From the NCBI RefSeq assembly GCF_040529335.1, contig NZ_CP159534.1, forward strand, positions 8,387,343 to 8,451,342: 64,000 bases of DNA. Reading direction: 5' to 3'. Shown piece by piece: positions 36,502-46,014 of this stretch. Origin of the DNA: Streptomyces sp. HUAS MG91. Lineage in GTDB: Bacteria > Actinomycetota > Actinomycetes > Streptomycetales > Streptomycetaceae. The translations under genes and the position numbers were made by a program. A model generated the notes under the pieces. That model was not told where the DNA came from, did not search any database, and saw only the letters and a program-made list of their open reading frames with translations. Every line of letters starts with the position of its first letter. Position 1 is the stretch's first letter.

Positions 36502-36816
36502 ATGTCACTGAACGCCGAAGAACGTCGCCGTACAGGCACGGAACTCAGGAGCAACCTCGCCCTGACCGGTCTCACCGACCAGCAGGTCGCGGCCGACCTG
36601 GAGTGGACACAGGACCGGCTCACCAACACCCTCGACATCGAGGGCGCCGACCCCGTGGACGTGTGGCAACTGCGCGACTACCTCGCGCAGGCCGTCCGCG
36701 ACGCGGGACGCGAACCCGTCCCGTTCACCGTCCTGACCGACCGGTCGAGGAAAATGGCCCGCGCCTGGTTCGGGCTGCGCACGGCGCCGCGACACGACTT
36801 CACGCCGACCGCCTGA
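36502..36816 (+). CDS. DUF2316 family protein
   Basis: 104 aa. MSLNAEERRRTGTELRSNLA, LTGLTDQQVAADLEWT (HTH-like helices) and YLAQAVRDAGREPVPFTVL match DUF2316, a small predicted DNA-binding family often next to oxidoreductases. ATG at 36502 with GGGAG upstream; 142 bp after the aldo/keto reductase on the same strand. Function uncharacterised. Confidence 0.8.
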   Translation: MSLNAEERRRTGTELRSNLALTGLTDQQVAADLEWTQDRLTNTLDIEGADPVDVWQLRDYLAQAVRDAGREPVPFTVLTDRSRKMARAWFGLRTAPRHDFTPTA

Positions 36817-36950
36817 GGCATGGGGGCGACAGCGGGCGGTCGCGCTCGGCTGACCCGGCCGCCAGGCGTGCTCGGCGGCGGCCCCGGATAGAGTCTGCCG
36901 TTGATCAAGGGGCCCGGACGTCGGGACCCTCGTACCAGGGTGGGGAAGCG

Positions 36951-37466
36951 ATGAACGAGGCACCGGCCGGGACGACGTGGCAGCTGACGGACGACAAGGG
37001 CGGGAAGCTGGCGGGTCGCTGGTGGAAGTGGGCGCTGTCGGCGCCGAAGGAACTGAGCCCCGTACGGGACACGACCGGTGAGCACGCCGGGTGGAAGCAG
37101 CCGCGCGATTTGTGGTTCCTGGCGGGCACGTACGGCGGCAAGGTGGTGCGCACCTGCGAGATACCTGCCGGGCGCCCGCTCTTCTTCCCGGTGATCAACA
37201 TGCAGCACACGCACAGCCATTCGGCGACGCCGCTGACCATTCCGGTGGCCGAGGCGACCGCTCACCTGAACGGGGTGGAGCTGGTCCTGTCGCAGTTCTC
37301 GGGCTCCTTCCGCACCGGGTTCACCCGGCGGCACGCCTGGGGCCTGTGGGGAGCGGTGGAGCCGCTGGTGCCCGGCCAGTACGTCCTGGAGATAAAGGCT
37401 GACACCGGCCAGGGCTTCTGGCTGGACACCACGTACCACCTGACGGTCGTGGAGAACCTCGGCTGA
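36951..37466 (+). CDS. Hypothetical protein with WWKWALS motif
   Basis: 171 aa, no signal peptide. RWWKWALSAPKE near residue 22, DLWFLAGTYGGKVVRTCEIP, and a central His cluster (NMQHTHSHS) are the striking features. The WxW/FLAG pattern recurs in a family of uncharacterised actinobacterial proteins, often secreted. Beta-rich. ATG at 36951 with GGGGAAG upstream. Function unknown. Confidence 0.6.
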   Translation: MNEAPAGTTWQLTDDKGGKLAGRWWKWALSAPKELSPVRDTTGEHAGWKQPRDLWFLAGTYGGKVVRTCEIPAGRPLFFPVINMQHTHSHSATPLTIPVAEATAHLNGVELVLSQFSGSFRTGFTRRHAWGLWGAVEPLVPGQYVLEIKADTGQGFWLDTTYHLTVVENLG

Positions 37467-37610
37467 GGTTCAGCTCACGGGACTGGCACCAGATCGGCGT
37501 CTCGGCGAGTCAGGGCACAGCGCCCGGCCTGATCCGGTGTCAGTAGACCGCTCTCCGCGACTTGTTGGAGCCGCAGGATCGACAGGCCGGCTGAGATCCT
37601 GCGGCGGTGT

Positions 37611-38228
37611 TCAACGTGGGGAACCAGCTTCCAAATGAGCCGCGATCCGCACGATCGTCGTTGCGTTGTCCTCGAACAAATGCGCCTGCATGCCCGCCGC
37701 TTGGGCCGCATCGACGTTCACGGCGACATCATCGATGAAGAGACAGTTCTCCGGCCGCACTTTCAGGCTGTCGCATGCAGCCTCGAAAGCACGCAGATCC
37801 GGTTTCTCCATGCCGATCTCGTGCGAGTACACGATCTCCTCGACCAACTCGTCGAATTGATACAGCGCCGTCTCCCGCTCTCGGGCACCGACGAAGCTGT
37901 TGCTCAGGATGCCCAGCGTGCAACTGCCCCGCAGCCCCCGTACATAGGCGATGAGCTCCTCGTTCGGCGCTCCCAGGTATTCCGCCCAGAGATCAGCCAT
38001 GAAACTTTCCACCTGAGGCGCGTCGAGCCCCAAGCGGGACGCTACCTCCCATCCCACGTCGTGCTCGCTGATATGGCCGATGCTTCCGGCGCGCCACACG
38101 TCACGCATGCGCTCATGCACAGTGCCCAGCGGCAGCGCCAGCCGCTCTTCCCACCGCTGCACCCACCCTGTTTCCGGCGTGATCTCCAGGACGCCGCCAA
38201 TATCCAGAATGACGCAGGTCGCCGTCAC
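37611..38228 (-). CDS. HAD-superfamily hydrolase
   Basis: 205 aa from GTG 38228 (GAAGGGGAG about 6 nt upstream). Motif I is CVILDIGGVLEI (the second Asp of DxD is Gly, as in the HAD-IA/epoxide-hydrolase-N-like group), motif II LGILSNSF, motif III Lys in GMEKPDLRAFE, and motif IV CLFIDDVAVN. It probably dephosphorylates or dehalogenates a small molecule. Monocistronic. Confidence 0.82.
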   Translation of the reverse strand: MTATCVILDIGGVLEITPETGWVQRWEERLALPLGTVHERMRDVWRAGSIGHISEHDVGWEVASRLGLDAPQVESFMADLWAEYLGAPNEELIAYVRGLRGSCTLGILSNSFVGARERETALYQFDELVEEIVYSHEIGMEKPDLRAFEAACDSLKVRPENCLFIDDVAVNVDAAQAAGMQAHLFEDNATTIVRIAAHLEAGSPR

Positions 38229-38388
38229 TTGAACTCCCCTTCTTTGCCGTACCGGTTGGCAGGCGCACACCGCCCGCGCATGTGATCAATAGCGACACTG
38301 TCGTCTTTCCTGCCGCGGCAAGGTCAAGGCTCTTCGGAACCTTGTGGCAGCCCTGTTGCGAATCACCCCACGACTTCAGCAGTGAACG

Positions 38389-38421
38389 GGTGGGCCGACG
38401 GAACCAGTCTGTCGGCCCACC
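38389..38421 (-). terminator. Hairpin terminator downstream of the surface-protein gene
   Basis: 11-bp perfect stem GGTGGGCCGAC / GTCGGCCCACC with an 11-nt loop, located 137 bp downstream of the minus-strand surface-protein stop. Confidence 0.6.
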
Positions 38422-38557
38422 TTCACCTTTACCGGCGTGCGCAAGCTGCGCCATCGGCAGGCTCGCCGTATGAGCGAACAGCCGCCCCGCCGTCCTCCCA
38501 CCGTCGGGTGGAAGGCATCGACGACCGACGAGAGTTCGCGGTGCCGGATGCGGACCC

Positions 38558-40744
38558 TCAGCTCCGGCGGCGGCGCTGCTTGCGGGAGATGGCGAACACG
38601 CCGGCGCAGATGGCGGCGAGCGCGGCTCCGAAGACGTACATCACGGTCGTCCCGGTGTCGGCGAGATGGCCTCCGCCGTTGTGATCCGGGTGACCGGCGG
38701 GCGGCACGCTTCGGGACGGCTCGCTGGTCGGCGTGGGTGACGGCTTCGGGGTCGAGGAGTCCGTCGGAGCGGGGGACCCGGTCGGGGACGGGCTGTCGGT
38801 CGGACTGGGAGAGGTCGTCGGCGACGGACTGTCGGTCGGCGACGACGAATCCGTGGGAGACGGCGAGTCCGTCGGGCTCGGTGAGTCGGTCGGGGACGGG
38901 GAATCGGTCGGGCTGGGGGAGTCCGTCGGCGACGGGGTGACCACCGGGACCTCGGTGGAGCAGGCGTCGGCGGCGGCTCGTCGCGCTGCGGAGGCCGCCG
39001 TGTCGGCGCAGCTGCCCCCTTCGGCGTCCGTGGTCACCACGTTGCGGAGCGTCCCGTCCCCGTCCGCCGGGTCGTGCACGGTGACGCTGTAGACGATCGT
39101 GACCGATTTGCCAGGATCGAGGTTCCCGGTCCAGTCGAGGTGGTCACCGGTACGCGTGACGGTTCCCGTGGAGGCCATGGCATCGTCGTTGTAGTCCGCG
39201 TCGTCCAGGACGCCGCTCAGATCGTCAGTGAGGTGTGCGGGCGTGTAGGGGCTGTTTCCGGTGTTCACCGCCTTCACCGTGTACGTCACCTTGTCGCCGG
39301 GCCCGGCCTTCGAGGGGGAGGCGGTCTTGTGCAGGCTCAGACGCGGATTCGGGGTGAACACCGGGGCCGTGGCACTGGACGGGTTCGAGGGGACCTCCGA
39401 GCCGCCGGGGCTGAGGCCCTGGGCGTTGGCTGTGTTCACGATCGTCCCGCGCGCGGCGTCGTCCTCGGTGACCACGTAGCTGCCGGTGCACACCATGGAG
39501 GCGTCCGGGCCGCCGGCCAGTCCGAGTGTGGTGCGCGGGCACGAGATGTCCTTGACCAGCGGGTCGGTCACCGTGACCGATGTCAGTTCCTCGGGGGAGG
39601 TGTTGGTGACCAGGAACTGGTAGGAGACGGTGTCGCCCACGTGGTACGGCGTGTGTGCCGGAGGCGGGGTGGATGCCACCGACTTGACCAGGTTGAGGCT
39701 GTCGAGACTGTCCACGGAACTGGCCTTCAGCCCCCGCAGCAAATGTGTGTCCGTGAGGCCGCCGGTCGATCCCGAGAAACCGAATTTGTAGGTCTTGGGC
39801 GCCGCGGTGGGCATCCGTCGGGTCAGTACCGTCTGGAAGCCCTTGCCGTCCTTGAAGTCGATCTCTACGGTCACCAGCGGCCGCAGCTCGGGGCTGACCG
39901 TCACCCGCGCGGTGCGCAGGGCCTGTTCGGGATCGTCGGTGGAGGCGCGCAGCGGTCCGGGCAGGTTCGAGGTGTACCCACCAGGCTTCGAGCTGTCCGG
40001 TACGAGCGTGCCGGCAAGGTAGCAGTATCCGTCCAGGTCCTGTCCGGGACCGCGCAGGACGACGGTGTCGGGCACGATGTTGAAGCCGTCGACGGGGGAG
40101 GCGTCCAACCCCGTACAGCCCATGCCTCGGTTCTCGGCGTCGTTGGCGTAGTTGCCGTAGGCGTCCAGGCCGACGCCGAGGTAGCCGCCGTCGACCCCGG
40201 GAGTCAGATTGCGCTGGGCGTAGCCGAGAGAACCGCCGTCCGCCCCTGCGGAGGTGAGGTCCACGGAGCCGTCGACCAGGAAGAAGCCGATGCCGTCCGC
40301 GCCGTTTCCGCCGTACTGGTACTGGTCGAACGTGACCTGAAGTCCGCCGTTGCCCGGCAGCGGCCGGTTGTAGAGCAGGCCACCGCGCCGGTAGTTGCCC
40401 TGGTCCGTCAGCTGCAGCCAGCCCGGCGTGCGGCCGGACTCGGGTACGGGCTGCGTCTGCTGTTCGGGGTCCGAGCAGGGCCCGGTGGCCGACTGGTCCG
40501 CCGGCGGCTCCTCCGACGCGCCCGTCAGGCACACCGTGTTCAGCGGAATGAACCCGGGGTCCATCACCGAGGTGCCGGTGAACGTCTCCTGCAGCAGGTC
40601 GGAGCCGCCGTCGGACGGGGCTGCGGCCAGCGAGGAGGCTGCGGGGAGGGTGGCCGCCACGGCGACCAACAGACATCCGGCGGCCGCGGCGCTCAGAGAG
40701 ACCCGTCGCCTGACCGGACGCTCGCGATGTGTTCTTCTGCTCAT
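38558..40744 (-). CDS. Sortase-anchored surface protein with lectin-like and DUF11 domains
   Basis: 728 aa. Signal peptide (residues about 10-42, ending LAAAPS). Residues about 50-340 resemble an L-type lectin/concanavalin-like domain ([32 protein letters not shown]). There are two DUF11 repeats (about 345-455 and 465-575: [40 protein letters not shown]). A Ser/Pro/Thr/Asp spacer (about 600-680) and a LADTG sortase-E type motif follow, then a TM helix and the basic tail RKQRRRRS. Cell-wall anchored, possibly carbohydrate binding. Confidence 0.85.
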   Translation of the reverse strand: MSRRTHRERPVRRRVSLSAAAAGCLLVAVAATLPAASSLAAAPSDGGSDLLQETFTGTSVMDPGFIPLNTVCLTGASEEPPADQSATGPCSDPEQQTQPVPESGRTPGWLQLTDQGNYRRGGLLYNRPLPGNGGLQVTFDQYQYGGNGADGIGFFLVDGSVDLTSAGADGGSLGYAQRNLTPGVDGGYLGVGLDAYGNYANDAENRGMGCTGLDASPVDGFNIVPDTVVLRGPGQDLDGYCYLAGTLVPDSSKPGGYTSNLPGPLRASTDDPEQALRTARVTVSPELRPLVTVEIDFKDGKGFQTVLTRRMPTAAPKTYKFGFSGSTGGLTDTHLLRGLKASSVDSLDSLNLVKSVASTPPPAHTPYHVGDTVSYQFLVTNTSPEELTSVTVTDPLVKDISCPRTTLGLAGGPDASMVCTGSYVVTEDDAARGTIVNTANAQGLSPGGSEVPSNPSSATAPVFTPNPRLSLHKTASPSKAGPGDKVTYTVKAVNTGNSPYTPAHLTDDLSGVLDDADYNDDAMASTGTVTRTGDHLDWTGNLDPGKSVTIVYSVTVHDPADGDGTLRNVVTTDAEGGSCADTAASAARRAAADACSTEVPVVTPSPTDSPSPTDSPSPTDSPSPTDSPSPTDSSSPTDSPSPTTSPSPTDSPSPTGSPAPTDSSTPKPSPTPTSEPSRSVPPAGHPDHNGGGHLADTGTTVMYVFGAALAAICAGVFAISRKQRRRRS
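38740..38940 (-). repeat. Coding tandem repeats (SPTDSP unit) in the surface-protein stalk
   Basis: About ten copies of an 18-nt degenerate unit encoding SPSPTD variants. Copy-number variation would change stalk length without frameshift. Confidence 0.8.
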
Positions 40745-40848
40745 TTTCTGACGGTATGAAAGTTTTTGCTACATCAAGTGTTGCGCGGGCGGAGTCCGTG
40801 CACGGTCACCGGGCTGCCGCAGCCCTGGTGACCCGTCCGGCCCAACAT

Positions 40849-40897
40849 GCTCTGCCGTGCCTCCCGATTCGGCGGGTCGGCGAAGGCACGGCAGAGC
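40849..40897 (-). terminator. Hairpin terminator of the TetR gene
   Basis: 14-bp perfect stem GCTCTGCCGTGCCT / AGGCACGGCAGAGC with a 21-nt loop, 12 bp downstream of the TetR stop. Confidence 0.65.
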
Positions 40898-40908
40898 GAG
40901 GCAACCGC

Positions 40909-41559
40909 TCAACTCTCCTGCGTGGCGGTCCGCTGTCCCGAGCGCCTGGTCTGCGACAGCGCGTCCACGGTCACGCCCACGATGGCCAGGAGCTGCGCCG
41001 GGCTCGCCCCGGCCCTGCTCATGACGGCGAGCGACTGATTTACAGCCGCCGCGTGTACGGCGAAGTCCTCGGCGTCCTGGTCGGCCAGTCGGCCGGCCTT
41101 CAGGGCGGCGCGCAGGCGCAGCCGCTGGAATCCGAGGGCCTGCTTGGCGTGCGCCGCGACGCTCGGGCTCAGCACCGGAATCGCCATGGCCGACTGGGCG
41201 ATCAGGCATCCATCAGGGAGCTCGGGATCGGCGATGCGCTCGAGGGTGACGTCGAAGAACGCACGGACAGCGGCCACGGGCTCCGAGGCCGCACACGACA
41301 GGGCGGCGTCGTACTTCGCGCCATAGCGGGCGGCGTAGAGATCCAGGCAGCGCAGGAAGAGCGTGTCCTTGTCGCCGAGGGAGGAGTAGATGGAACTGCG
41401 GTTCAGGCCCGTTGCGCGCGACAGATCGCCCAATGACGTGTCGGCGTAGCCATCGCGCCAGAACTGGATCATCGCAGCGTCGAGCGCCGTGTCCATGTCG
41501 AACTGCTTCTTGCCTGCCACGCGGCACTTCCGATGCGTCGATGAGTCGGGCCGTGTCAC
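40909..41559 (-). CDS. TetR/AcrR-family transcriptional regulator
   Basis: 216 aa from GTG 41559; GTG 41520 (GKKQFDMDTALDAAM) is an equally good start with GGAAG upstream and fits the usual family N-terminus. HTH: AAMIQFWRDGYADTSLGDLS and ATGLNRSSIYSSLGDKDTLF. C-terminal TetR_C_16-like: DGCLIAQSAMAIPVLSPSVA. A perfect 24-bp dyad precedes it; the alpha/beta hydrolase gene is divergent. Likely local repressor. Confidence 0.85.
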   Translation of the reverse strand: MTRPDSSTHRKCRVAGKKQFDMDTALDAAMIQFWRDGYADTSLGDLSRATGLNRSSIYSSLGDKDTLFLRCLDLYAARYGAKYDAALSCAASEPVAAVRAFFDVTLERIADPELPDGCLIAQSAMAIPVLSPSVAAHAKQALGFQRLRLRAALKAGRLADQDAEDFAVHAAAVNQSLAVMSRAGASPAQLLAIVGVTVDALSQTRRSGQRTATQES

Positions 41560-41569
41560 GCACCATCCT

Positions 41570-41593
41570 ATCTTGAACTGATCGGTTCAAGAT
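41570..41593. promoter_or_regulatory. 24-bp operator dyad for the TetR regulator
   Basis: ATCTTGAAC (41570-41578), 6-bp centre, GTTCAAGAT (41585-41593), perfect 9-bp arms, 11 bp upstream of the TetR start and about 140 bp upstream of the divergent hydrolase gene. Confidence 0.7.
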
Positions 41594-41733
41594 GCGCTAC
41601 TCTTCAAACGTGCTCGTGTCCAGCCGCGCTCATGACCAGACGTGCCGCGCTCACTTCGCGACCGCGCGCTCAACACACCACGCCGTCAGCCACACCGTCT
41701 CCACCCCACACCTGACACCGACGGAGGACCCCC

Positions 41734-42672
41734 GTGACCGGCCCAGCAGCCAGCACTCCACATGTCTCCGCGAGCAACCCCATCCGCGATCTGCCCCTGC
41801 AACATCTGGCCGGATTCACCCACCGCTGGGTCGACGCGGACGGCGTCCGCCTTCATGCCGTCGAAGGCGGACAGCCGAGCGGCCCGGCTGTGGTCCTGCT
41901 CGCCGGCTTCCCGCAAACCTGGTGGGCCTGGCGAAAGGTGATGCCCCACCTCGCGCACCGGTTCCACGTCATTGCGATCGACCTGCCAGGTCAGGGCCAC
42001 TCCGAGCGCCCGGAGCGCGGTTACGACACGCACACGGTCGCCACACACGTCCACGCCGCCGTGCAGGCTCTCGGAGTGTCGACATACTCCCTGGTCGCCC
42101 ACGACATCGGCGCCTGGGTCGCCTTCTCCCTCGCCCTCGACTTCGAGAGCCGGCTGCGCCGGGTCGCTCTGCTCGACGCCGGGATCCCCGGCATCACTCT
42201 TCCGGAGTCGATCCCCACCGACCCGGATCAAGCGTGGAAAACGTGGCACTTCGCGTTCCACAGCGTGCCCGAGCTGCCCGAGACGCTGCTTGCCGGCCGC
42301 GAACGCGAGTACGTCGGCTGGTTCCTGAAAGTGAAGGCCCTGTCTCCCGACACCTTCGACGACGCCGAGCTCGACCACTACGCGGCGGCCATCGCCGTCG
42401 ACGGCGGCCTGCGTGCTTCCCTCGCGTACTACCGAAACGCCCCGGACTCGGCGCGCAGGAACCGCGAAGCGCTCAAGTCGCGGCATCTGACCGTGCCCAT
42501 CCTCGGCATCTCCAGCAGCCACGGTTCCGTCCCTGACATGGCCGCCGCCATCAGTCCATGGGCCGAGAACACCACCGGAATCGTCGTGCCCGACGCCGGA
42601 CACTTCATCCCCGACGAGCAGCCCGAAGCCGTCGCTGCGGCGCTGACGGACTTCGTCACCGACGACGAGTGA
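41734..42672 (+). CDS. Alpha/beta hydrolase, epoxide hydrolase/dehalogenase-like
   Basis: 312 aa. LLAGFPQTWWAWRKVMPHLA (oxyanion region), IDLPGQGHSERPERGYDTHT, nucleophile elbow VAHDIGAWVAFS (Asp nucleophile), cap with FAFHSVPELPETLLAGRE, and catalytic His in PDAGHFIPDEQPE. GTG at 41734 with GGAGG about 7 nt upstream. Divergent from the TetR gene and preceded by its operator, so probably inducible. Substrate unknown. Confidence 0.85.
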   Translation: MTGPAASTPHVSASNPIRDLPLQHLAGFTHRWVDADGVRLHAVEGGQPSGPAVVLLAGFPQTWWAWRKVMPHLAHRFHVIAIDLPGQGHSERPERGYDTHTVATHVHAAVQALGVSTYSLVAHDIGAWVAFSLALDFESRLRRVALLDAGIPGITLPESIPTDPDQAWKTWHFAFHSVPELPETLLAGREREYVGWFLKVKALSPDTFDDAELDHYAAAIAVDGGLRASLAYYRNAPDSARRNREALKSRHLTVPILGISSSHGSVPDMAAAISPWAENTTGIVVPDAGHFIPDEQPEAVAAALTDFVTDDE

Positions 42673-42898
42673 CGGCCTGAATCGCCCCTCACGTGTGCGA
42701 GGTCTCCTTCCGCAACCTGAACCTGCGGAACAGGGATCGGATGGTCGACGTGTGAACGGACTCCGATGACGAGACGGAGGAGTCGATGTGCCGCAGATCG
42801 ACGCGGTCGACGCAGTTGATGAGGAGCGTCGAACGTCTCCCGGTACGACAAAGGCGAGGCAGCACCAGAGTGCCGCCCCGCCTTCTCCGTCACCGCCG

Positions 42899-42976
42899 CT
42901 AGGACTGCGGACGGCTGCCGTGGTTCGCGCCGTTCTTGCGGCGGGCCTTCTTCTTGCGACGTCGCTTCGACGACAT
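42899..42976 (-). CDS. Ribosomal protein bL37 (25 aa)
   Basis: A 25-residue very basic peptide: SSKRRRKKKARRKNGANHG then SRPQS, followed by TAG at 42899-42901. It matches the actinobacterial large-subunit protein bL37 seen in mycobacterial ribosome structures (about 24 aa, basic N-half, ANHGKRPN-like end). ATG at 42976 with GGGAGGC 5 nt upstream, a strong ribosome site. Too short for normal gene callers. It would bind 23S rRNA in the 50S subunit. Confidence 0.8.
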   Translation of the reverse strand: MSSKRRRKKKARRKNGANHGSRPQS

Positions 42977-43230
42977 GTGTGCCTCCCAGGGGGTTGGTGC
43001 GGTCGTTCTCCCTGGGTGTCCCAGGCGAGCATTTGATCGCCTGCCCGGCAAAACGGGGTCGCATGGTGTGACCTGCGCCACCAACGCCTCGACCCTCATC
43101 CTTCACGGCGAGGGACGCCGGCCCGGCCCCCCGCTCCTGGTCGGCAAGGAGCCGATCGGAGAACCCAACAACAAGGGCCGTTGGCCTGATCGGCCATCCC
43201 GTCCGAGGCGACTGTCCATAGGCTCACCCC

Positions 43231-43620
43231 ATGGCGGCAGATGATCTGAACGACAACGAACTGTGGCCCATCCCACCCGCGTGGATGATGGGGTGCGACA
43301 CGTGCACGGTCCTGTACGGGCGCATGATCGACGCCCGCGAGGCCGTCGCGGAGGCGTCGCTGACGACATCGGGCCCCGTGGACATCGACCCTTTCGACTC
43401 GGGGCTGACGACGCAACTCGCTCTCGGCCAGCACCTGGCCCAGGCACACGGTCCGCTGCTCCCCGACTTCGATGCGAACTGCCCGGTGTGTGCGCAGCGA
43501 GAGCAGGATCTTCAGCGGACGACGGCGTCCGAGGGGTTCAGGACGTACGCGACGAGCGCTGCCGCCGAGCACAGGGCGCGGCATCTGATCGTCCCGCCCG
43601 AGATGACGCACCAGATCTGA
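43231..43620 (+). CDS. Small protein with two CxxC pairs, possible zinc binding
   Basis: 129 aa. CDTCTVLYGRM near residue 22 and CPVCAQREQDLQ near residue 84 form two CxxC pairs suited to a zinc knuckle, with His in GQHLAQAHG and EHRARHLIVP. A helical linker separates them. ATG at 43231. Conserved hypothetical in streptomycetes as far as I recall; function unknown. Confidence 0.6.
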   Translation: MAADDLNDNELWPIPPAWMMGCDTCTVLYGRMIDAREAVAEASLTTSGPVDIDPFDSGLTTQLALGQHLAQAHGPLLPDFDANCPVCAQREQDLQRTTASEGFRTYATSAAAEHRARHLIVPPEMTHQI

Positions 43621-43835
43621 GGACATGCCGACATGCCGAGCGTGCCGACATGCGGACAAGGCGAGCGTGATGATGTGAACCGCGCTATGTCCTGCCGTTG
43701 ACGCAGGGTATCTACGCTGAAGCCCCTGATATCTCGCTCGCGGCCTACGCCAATTGTCAGAAGCGGTTTCAACCAACTCGCTCTAGCCTCAACGTGCCCG
43801 ATGCACCAGTCATCACCGGCAAGAGGGGGAAGACC

Positions 43836-44528
43836 ATGAGCGCAGTCTCGGAACCTCGCAACGTCGTTCTTGTGCACGGTGGGTTCGTCGACGGATCCGG
43901 CTGGCAGGCCGTGTACGAGCGGCTCGTCGCCGATGGCCACCGCGTGAGCGTGGTACAGAATCCGACGCTGTCCCTGGACGGCGATGCGACCGCTACGCGG
44001 CGGGTGATCGCGGCGCAGGACGGGCCGGTCGTCCTCGTGGGCCACTCCTACGGCGGTGCGGTCATCACCGAGGCCGGGCAGGACGACAAGGTCGCCGCGC
44101 TCGTCTACATCGCGGCGTTCGCGCCGGACAAGGGAGAATCCGTCGGCACCCTGATCGCCGACCCGCCGCCCGGCGCCCCGGTCCCGCCGATCCTCCCGCC
44201 CCAGGACGGCTTCCTCCTCCTGGACCCGCAGAAGTTCCCCGAGGCGTTCGCCGGCGACCTCCCCGTGGAACAGGCGCGGTTCATGGCCGACTCCCAAGTC
44301 CCCTGGGGCGTGGATGCCCTCAACGGCGCTGTCTCGCAGGCCGCTTGGCAGACCAAGCCGAGCTGGTATCTGGTGGCCACCGAGGACCACATGATCCCGC
44401 CTCCGGCGCAGCGGGCCATGGCCGAGCGGGCAGGAGCCACCGTCGCCGAGGTCGCGGCAAGCCACTCCGTCTACCTGTCCCAGCCCGACGCGGTGGCCGA
44501 CCTCATCCGGCAGGCCCTCGCCTCCTGA
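43836..44528 (+). CDS. Alpha/beta hydrolase (EstC-like esterase)
   Basis: 230 aa. VLVHGGFVDGSGWQAVYERL, VSVVQNPTLSLDGDATATRR, nucleophile VGHSYGGAVITEAG (Ser), acid in VATEDHMIPPPAQ and His in ASHSVYLSQPD. This matches the small esterase family typified by EstC and salicylate-esterase-like plant proteins. ATG at 43836 with GGGGGAAG upstream. Stand-alone gene. Confidence 0.88.
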   Translation: MSAVSEPRNVVLVHGGFVDGSGWQAVYERLVADGHRVSVVQNPTLSLDGDATATRRVIAAQDGPVVLVGHSYGGAVITEAGQDDKVAALVYIAAFAPDKGESVGTLIADPPPGAPVPPILPPQDGFLLLDPQKFPEAFAGDLPVEQARFMADSQVPWGVDALNGAVSQAAWQTKPSWYLVATEDHMIPPPAQRAMAERAGATVAEVAASHSVYLSQPDAVADLIRQALAS

Positions 44529-44537
44529 ACCCACCCG

Positions 44538-44705
44538 TCATCCCTTTGGTTCGGACGGCTTGCCCAGTACGGCGCGTGCCTTGCGTTCGACGAGCACGGG
44601 AACGAAGTCACGCACCGGCCGCCCGCCCGCCGTCGTCCCGAGCAGTCCCCGGAACGATGGCGAGGGATAGGCGCCCGGCGTACGGGCGATCAGCGGCTCA
44701 TCGGC
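44538..44705 (-). pseudogene. Remnant of a small three-helix-bundle (DUF3562-like) protein
   Basis: Startless frame with RDFVPVLVERKARAVLGKPS at its C-terminus, ending TGA at 44538-44540. The VPVLVERKAR segment is typical of the actinobacterial three-helix-bundle family. No start codon or ribosome site; weak evidence. Confidence 0.3.
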
Positions 44706-44747
44706 CGCACCACTCGCTGTGCAGCCGGAAGAGGTTGCTCAGCGAGT

Positions 44748-45512
44748 TCACTTCACCACGACGTTGTCCCCGGCGGAAGTCGATGGTCCGGTGGTGGTGT
44801 TGCCGTAGTACACCCAGCGCCACGTGCCCGCCTTGGATGCCTTCACGGTCGTTTTGAGATTGCCCGAGCCGTTCGCGTACACCTTCTTCACCGTGGTGTA
44901 GGAGGCGGCACCGGTGGGCTTGAACTGCAGGCTCACCAGACGGCCTTCGTATGAGGCGTACTTCCTGGTTTCCCAGTTGGCCCGCGTGACCTTTCCGGTC
45001 ACGGTGATGGTCTTGCCCTTGGACACCGGTTCGGGCGAGGCATTGACGGTCAGGCGGGAGTTGCGCTTGACGTAGGCCGTGAGGCCCTCGTCATCGGTGT
45101 CACCGCCGCCGCCCTCGAAGTACACCTCGGCCGCGACCTTCCAGGCTCCGGCCTCGCTGTTGCGCATGTCCCATTCGCTCGGGTCGAAGAACATCGTCTC
45201 CTTGATATCGCAGACGCCCGGGCTCACCTTGATGCAGTCGCTCGAGTCGATGGCGTGCCACAGCCGGTCACCCGTATTGCCGCGGTACAGGAACACCGCC
45301 GGCCACTTCCACTTGTGGGTGGTCGCCATACGGAAAGAGGTGGGCGCCGCGACCTCGTTGGACACCCCGATCACGATCGGCTTTCCGCCGTTCACCTGGA
45401 CACGGGTGAACGAGACCCCGCCCTCGGCCGCCCCGGCCGGCACCGCGGCCACGGCCGTGAACACCACCGCCGCGCCACCGGTCACGACAGCTCTGAAGAC
45501 TTTCTTCCCCAC
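44748..45512 (-). CDS. Secreted protein, unknown function, Ig-like C-terminal half
   Basis: 254 aa, GTG at 45512 with GGGGATCAG just upstream. Signal peptide (KKVFRAVVTGGAAVVFTAVA, cleavage at AGAAEGG). The N-half has two Cys (SDCIKVSPGVCDI), probably a disulfide. The C-half from about 160 (SRLTVNASPEPVSKGKTITV, LVSLQFKPTGAASYTTVKKV, GTWRWVYYGNTTTGPSTSAG) is an Ig-like/bacterial surface beta-sandwich repeated in many Streptomyces secreted proteins. Confidence 0.75.
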   Translation of the reverse strand: MGKKVFRAVVTGGAAVVFTAVAAVPAGAAEGGVSFTRVQVNGGKPIVIGVSNEVAAPTSFRMATTHKWKWPAVFLYRGNTGDRLWHAIDSSDCIKVSPGVCDIKETMFFDPSEWDMRNSEAGAWKVAAEVYFEGGGGDTDDEGLTAYVKRNSRLTVNASPEPVSKGKTITVTGKVTRANWETRKYASYEGRLVSLQFKPTGAASYTTVKKVYANGSGNLKTTVKASKAGTWRWVYYGNTTTGPSTSAGDNVVVK

Positions 45513-45735
45513 CTGATCCCCGATCTCTGTACTGGGAAGGCACTGGAGGCTCTTCCTCCGGCGCCTTTCAGACAGCCTGGATCCACCTCGGGTTGTACAT
45601 CCGTGGATCACGAACGAGCATCAGTCGGACGATCCCATGGACCAGGTACCGGCCCCGCACGCGCACAACTGCCCTAGACCGAACGGCGCCTCGCGCCTGC
45701 GGGGATGGTCCCGAGTGGTCCGGGGCGGCCGCCCG

Positions 45736-46014
45736 TCAGACGATGACGGGGACAGTCTCGGAGCGCTTGGTGGAGCAGTTGGTGACGATGGGCTTGTCGA
45801 CGGTGCCGGTCTCGGGGAGCTTGATCTCGGCCGGGTTCGGGTCGCCCTCGGTGATCGCGATGATGACGTTCTCGAACTCGACACCGCGGTTTTCCCTGGT
45901 GGTCTTGGGGCTGATGCCCGTATAGGCGACGGCGGAGCCGGAGAGCTCGATGGGGTCTTCGCCGCCCTGTCCGACAGGGGAGGCGACGCCACTGGCGTCG
46001 GAGCCGAAGGACAC
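45736..46014 (-). CDS. Hypothetical protein, probably 5'-truncated
   Basis: From the GTG at 46014 a 92-aa beta-rich polypeptide is read (FENVIIAITEGDPNPAEIK; TNCSTKRSETVPVIV). The same frame stays open upstream for about 40 codons (RAKAKSNITCYLDINTPSVS) to a TGA without a start, and the sequence looks equally protein-like there. The original gene was therefore longer and has lost its start, or a frameshift near 46130 separates the N-terminus. Family not recognised. Confidence 0.45.
   Translation of the reverse strand: MSFGSDASGVASPVGQGGEDPIELSGSAVAYTGISPKTTRENRGVEFENVIIAITEGDPNPAEIKLPETGTVDKPIVTNCSTKRSETVPVIV

Noticed and set aside
38740..38940. Regular repeats considered as a CRISPR array
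   Set aside because: Repeats are contiguous 18-nt coding units (SPTDSP) without unique spacers.
39074..40759. Long plus-strand open frame (561 codons)
   Set aside because: Antisense to the surface-protein gene, with no protein motif.
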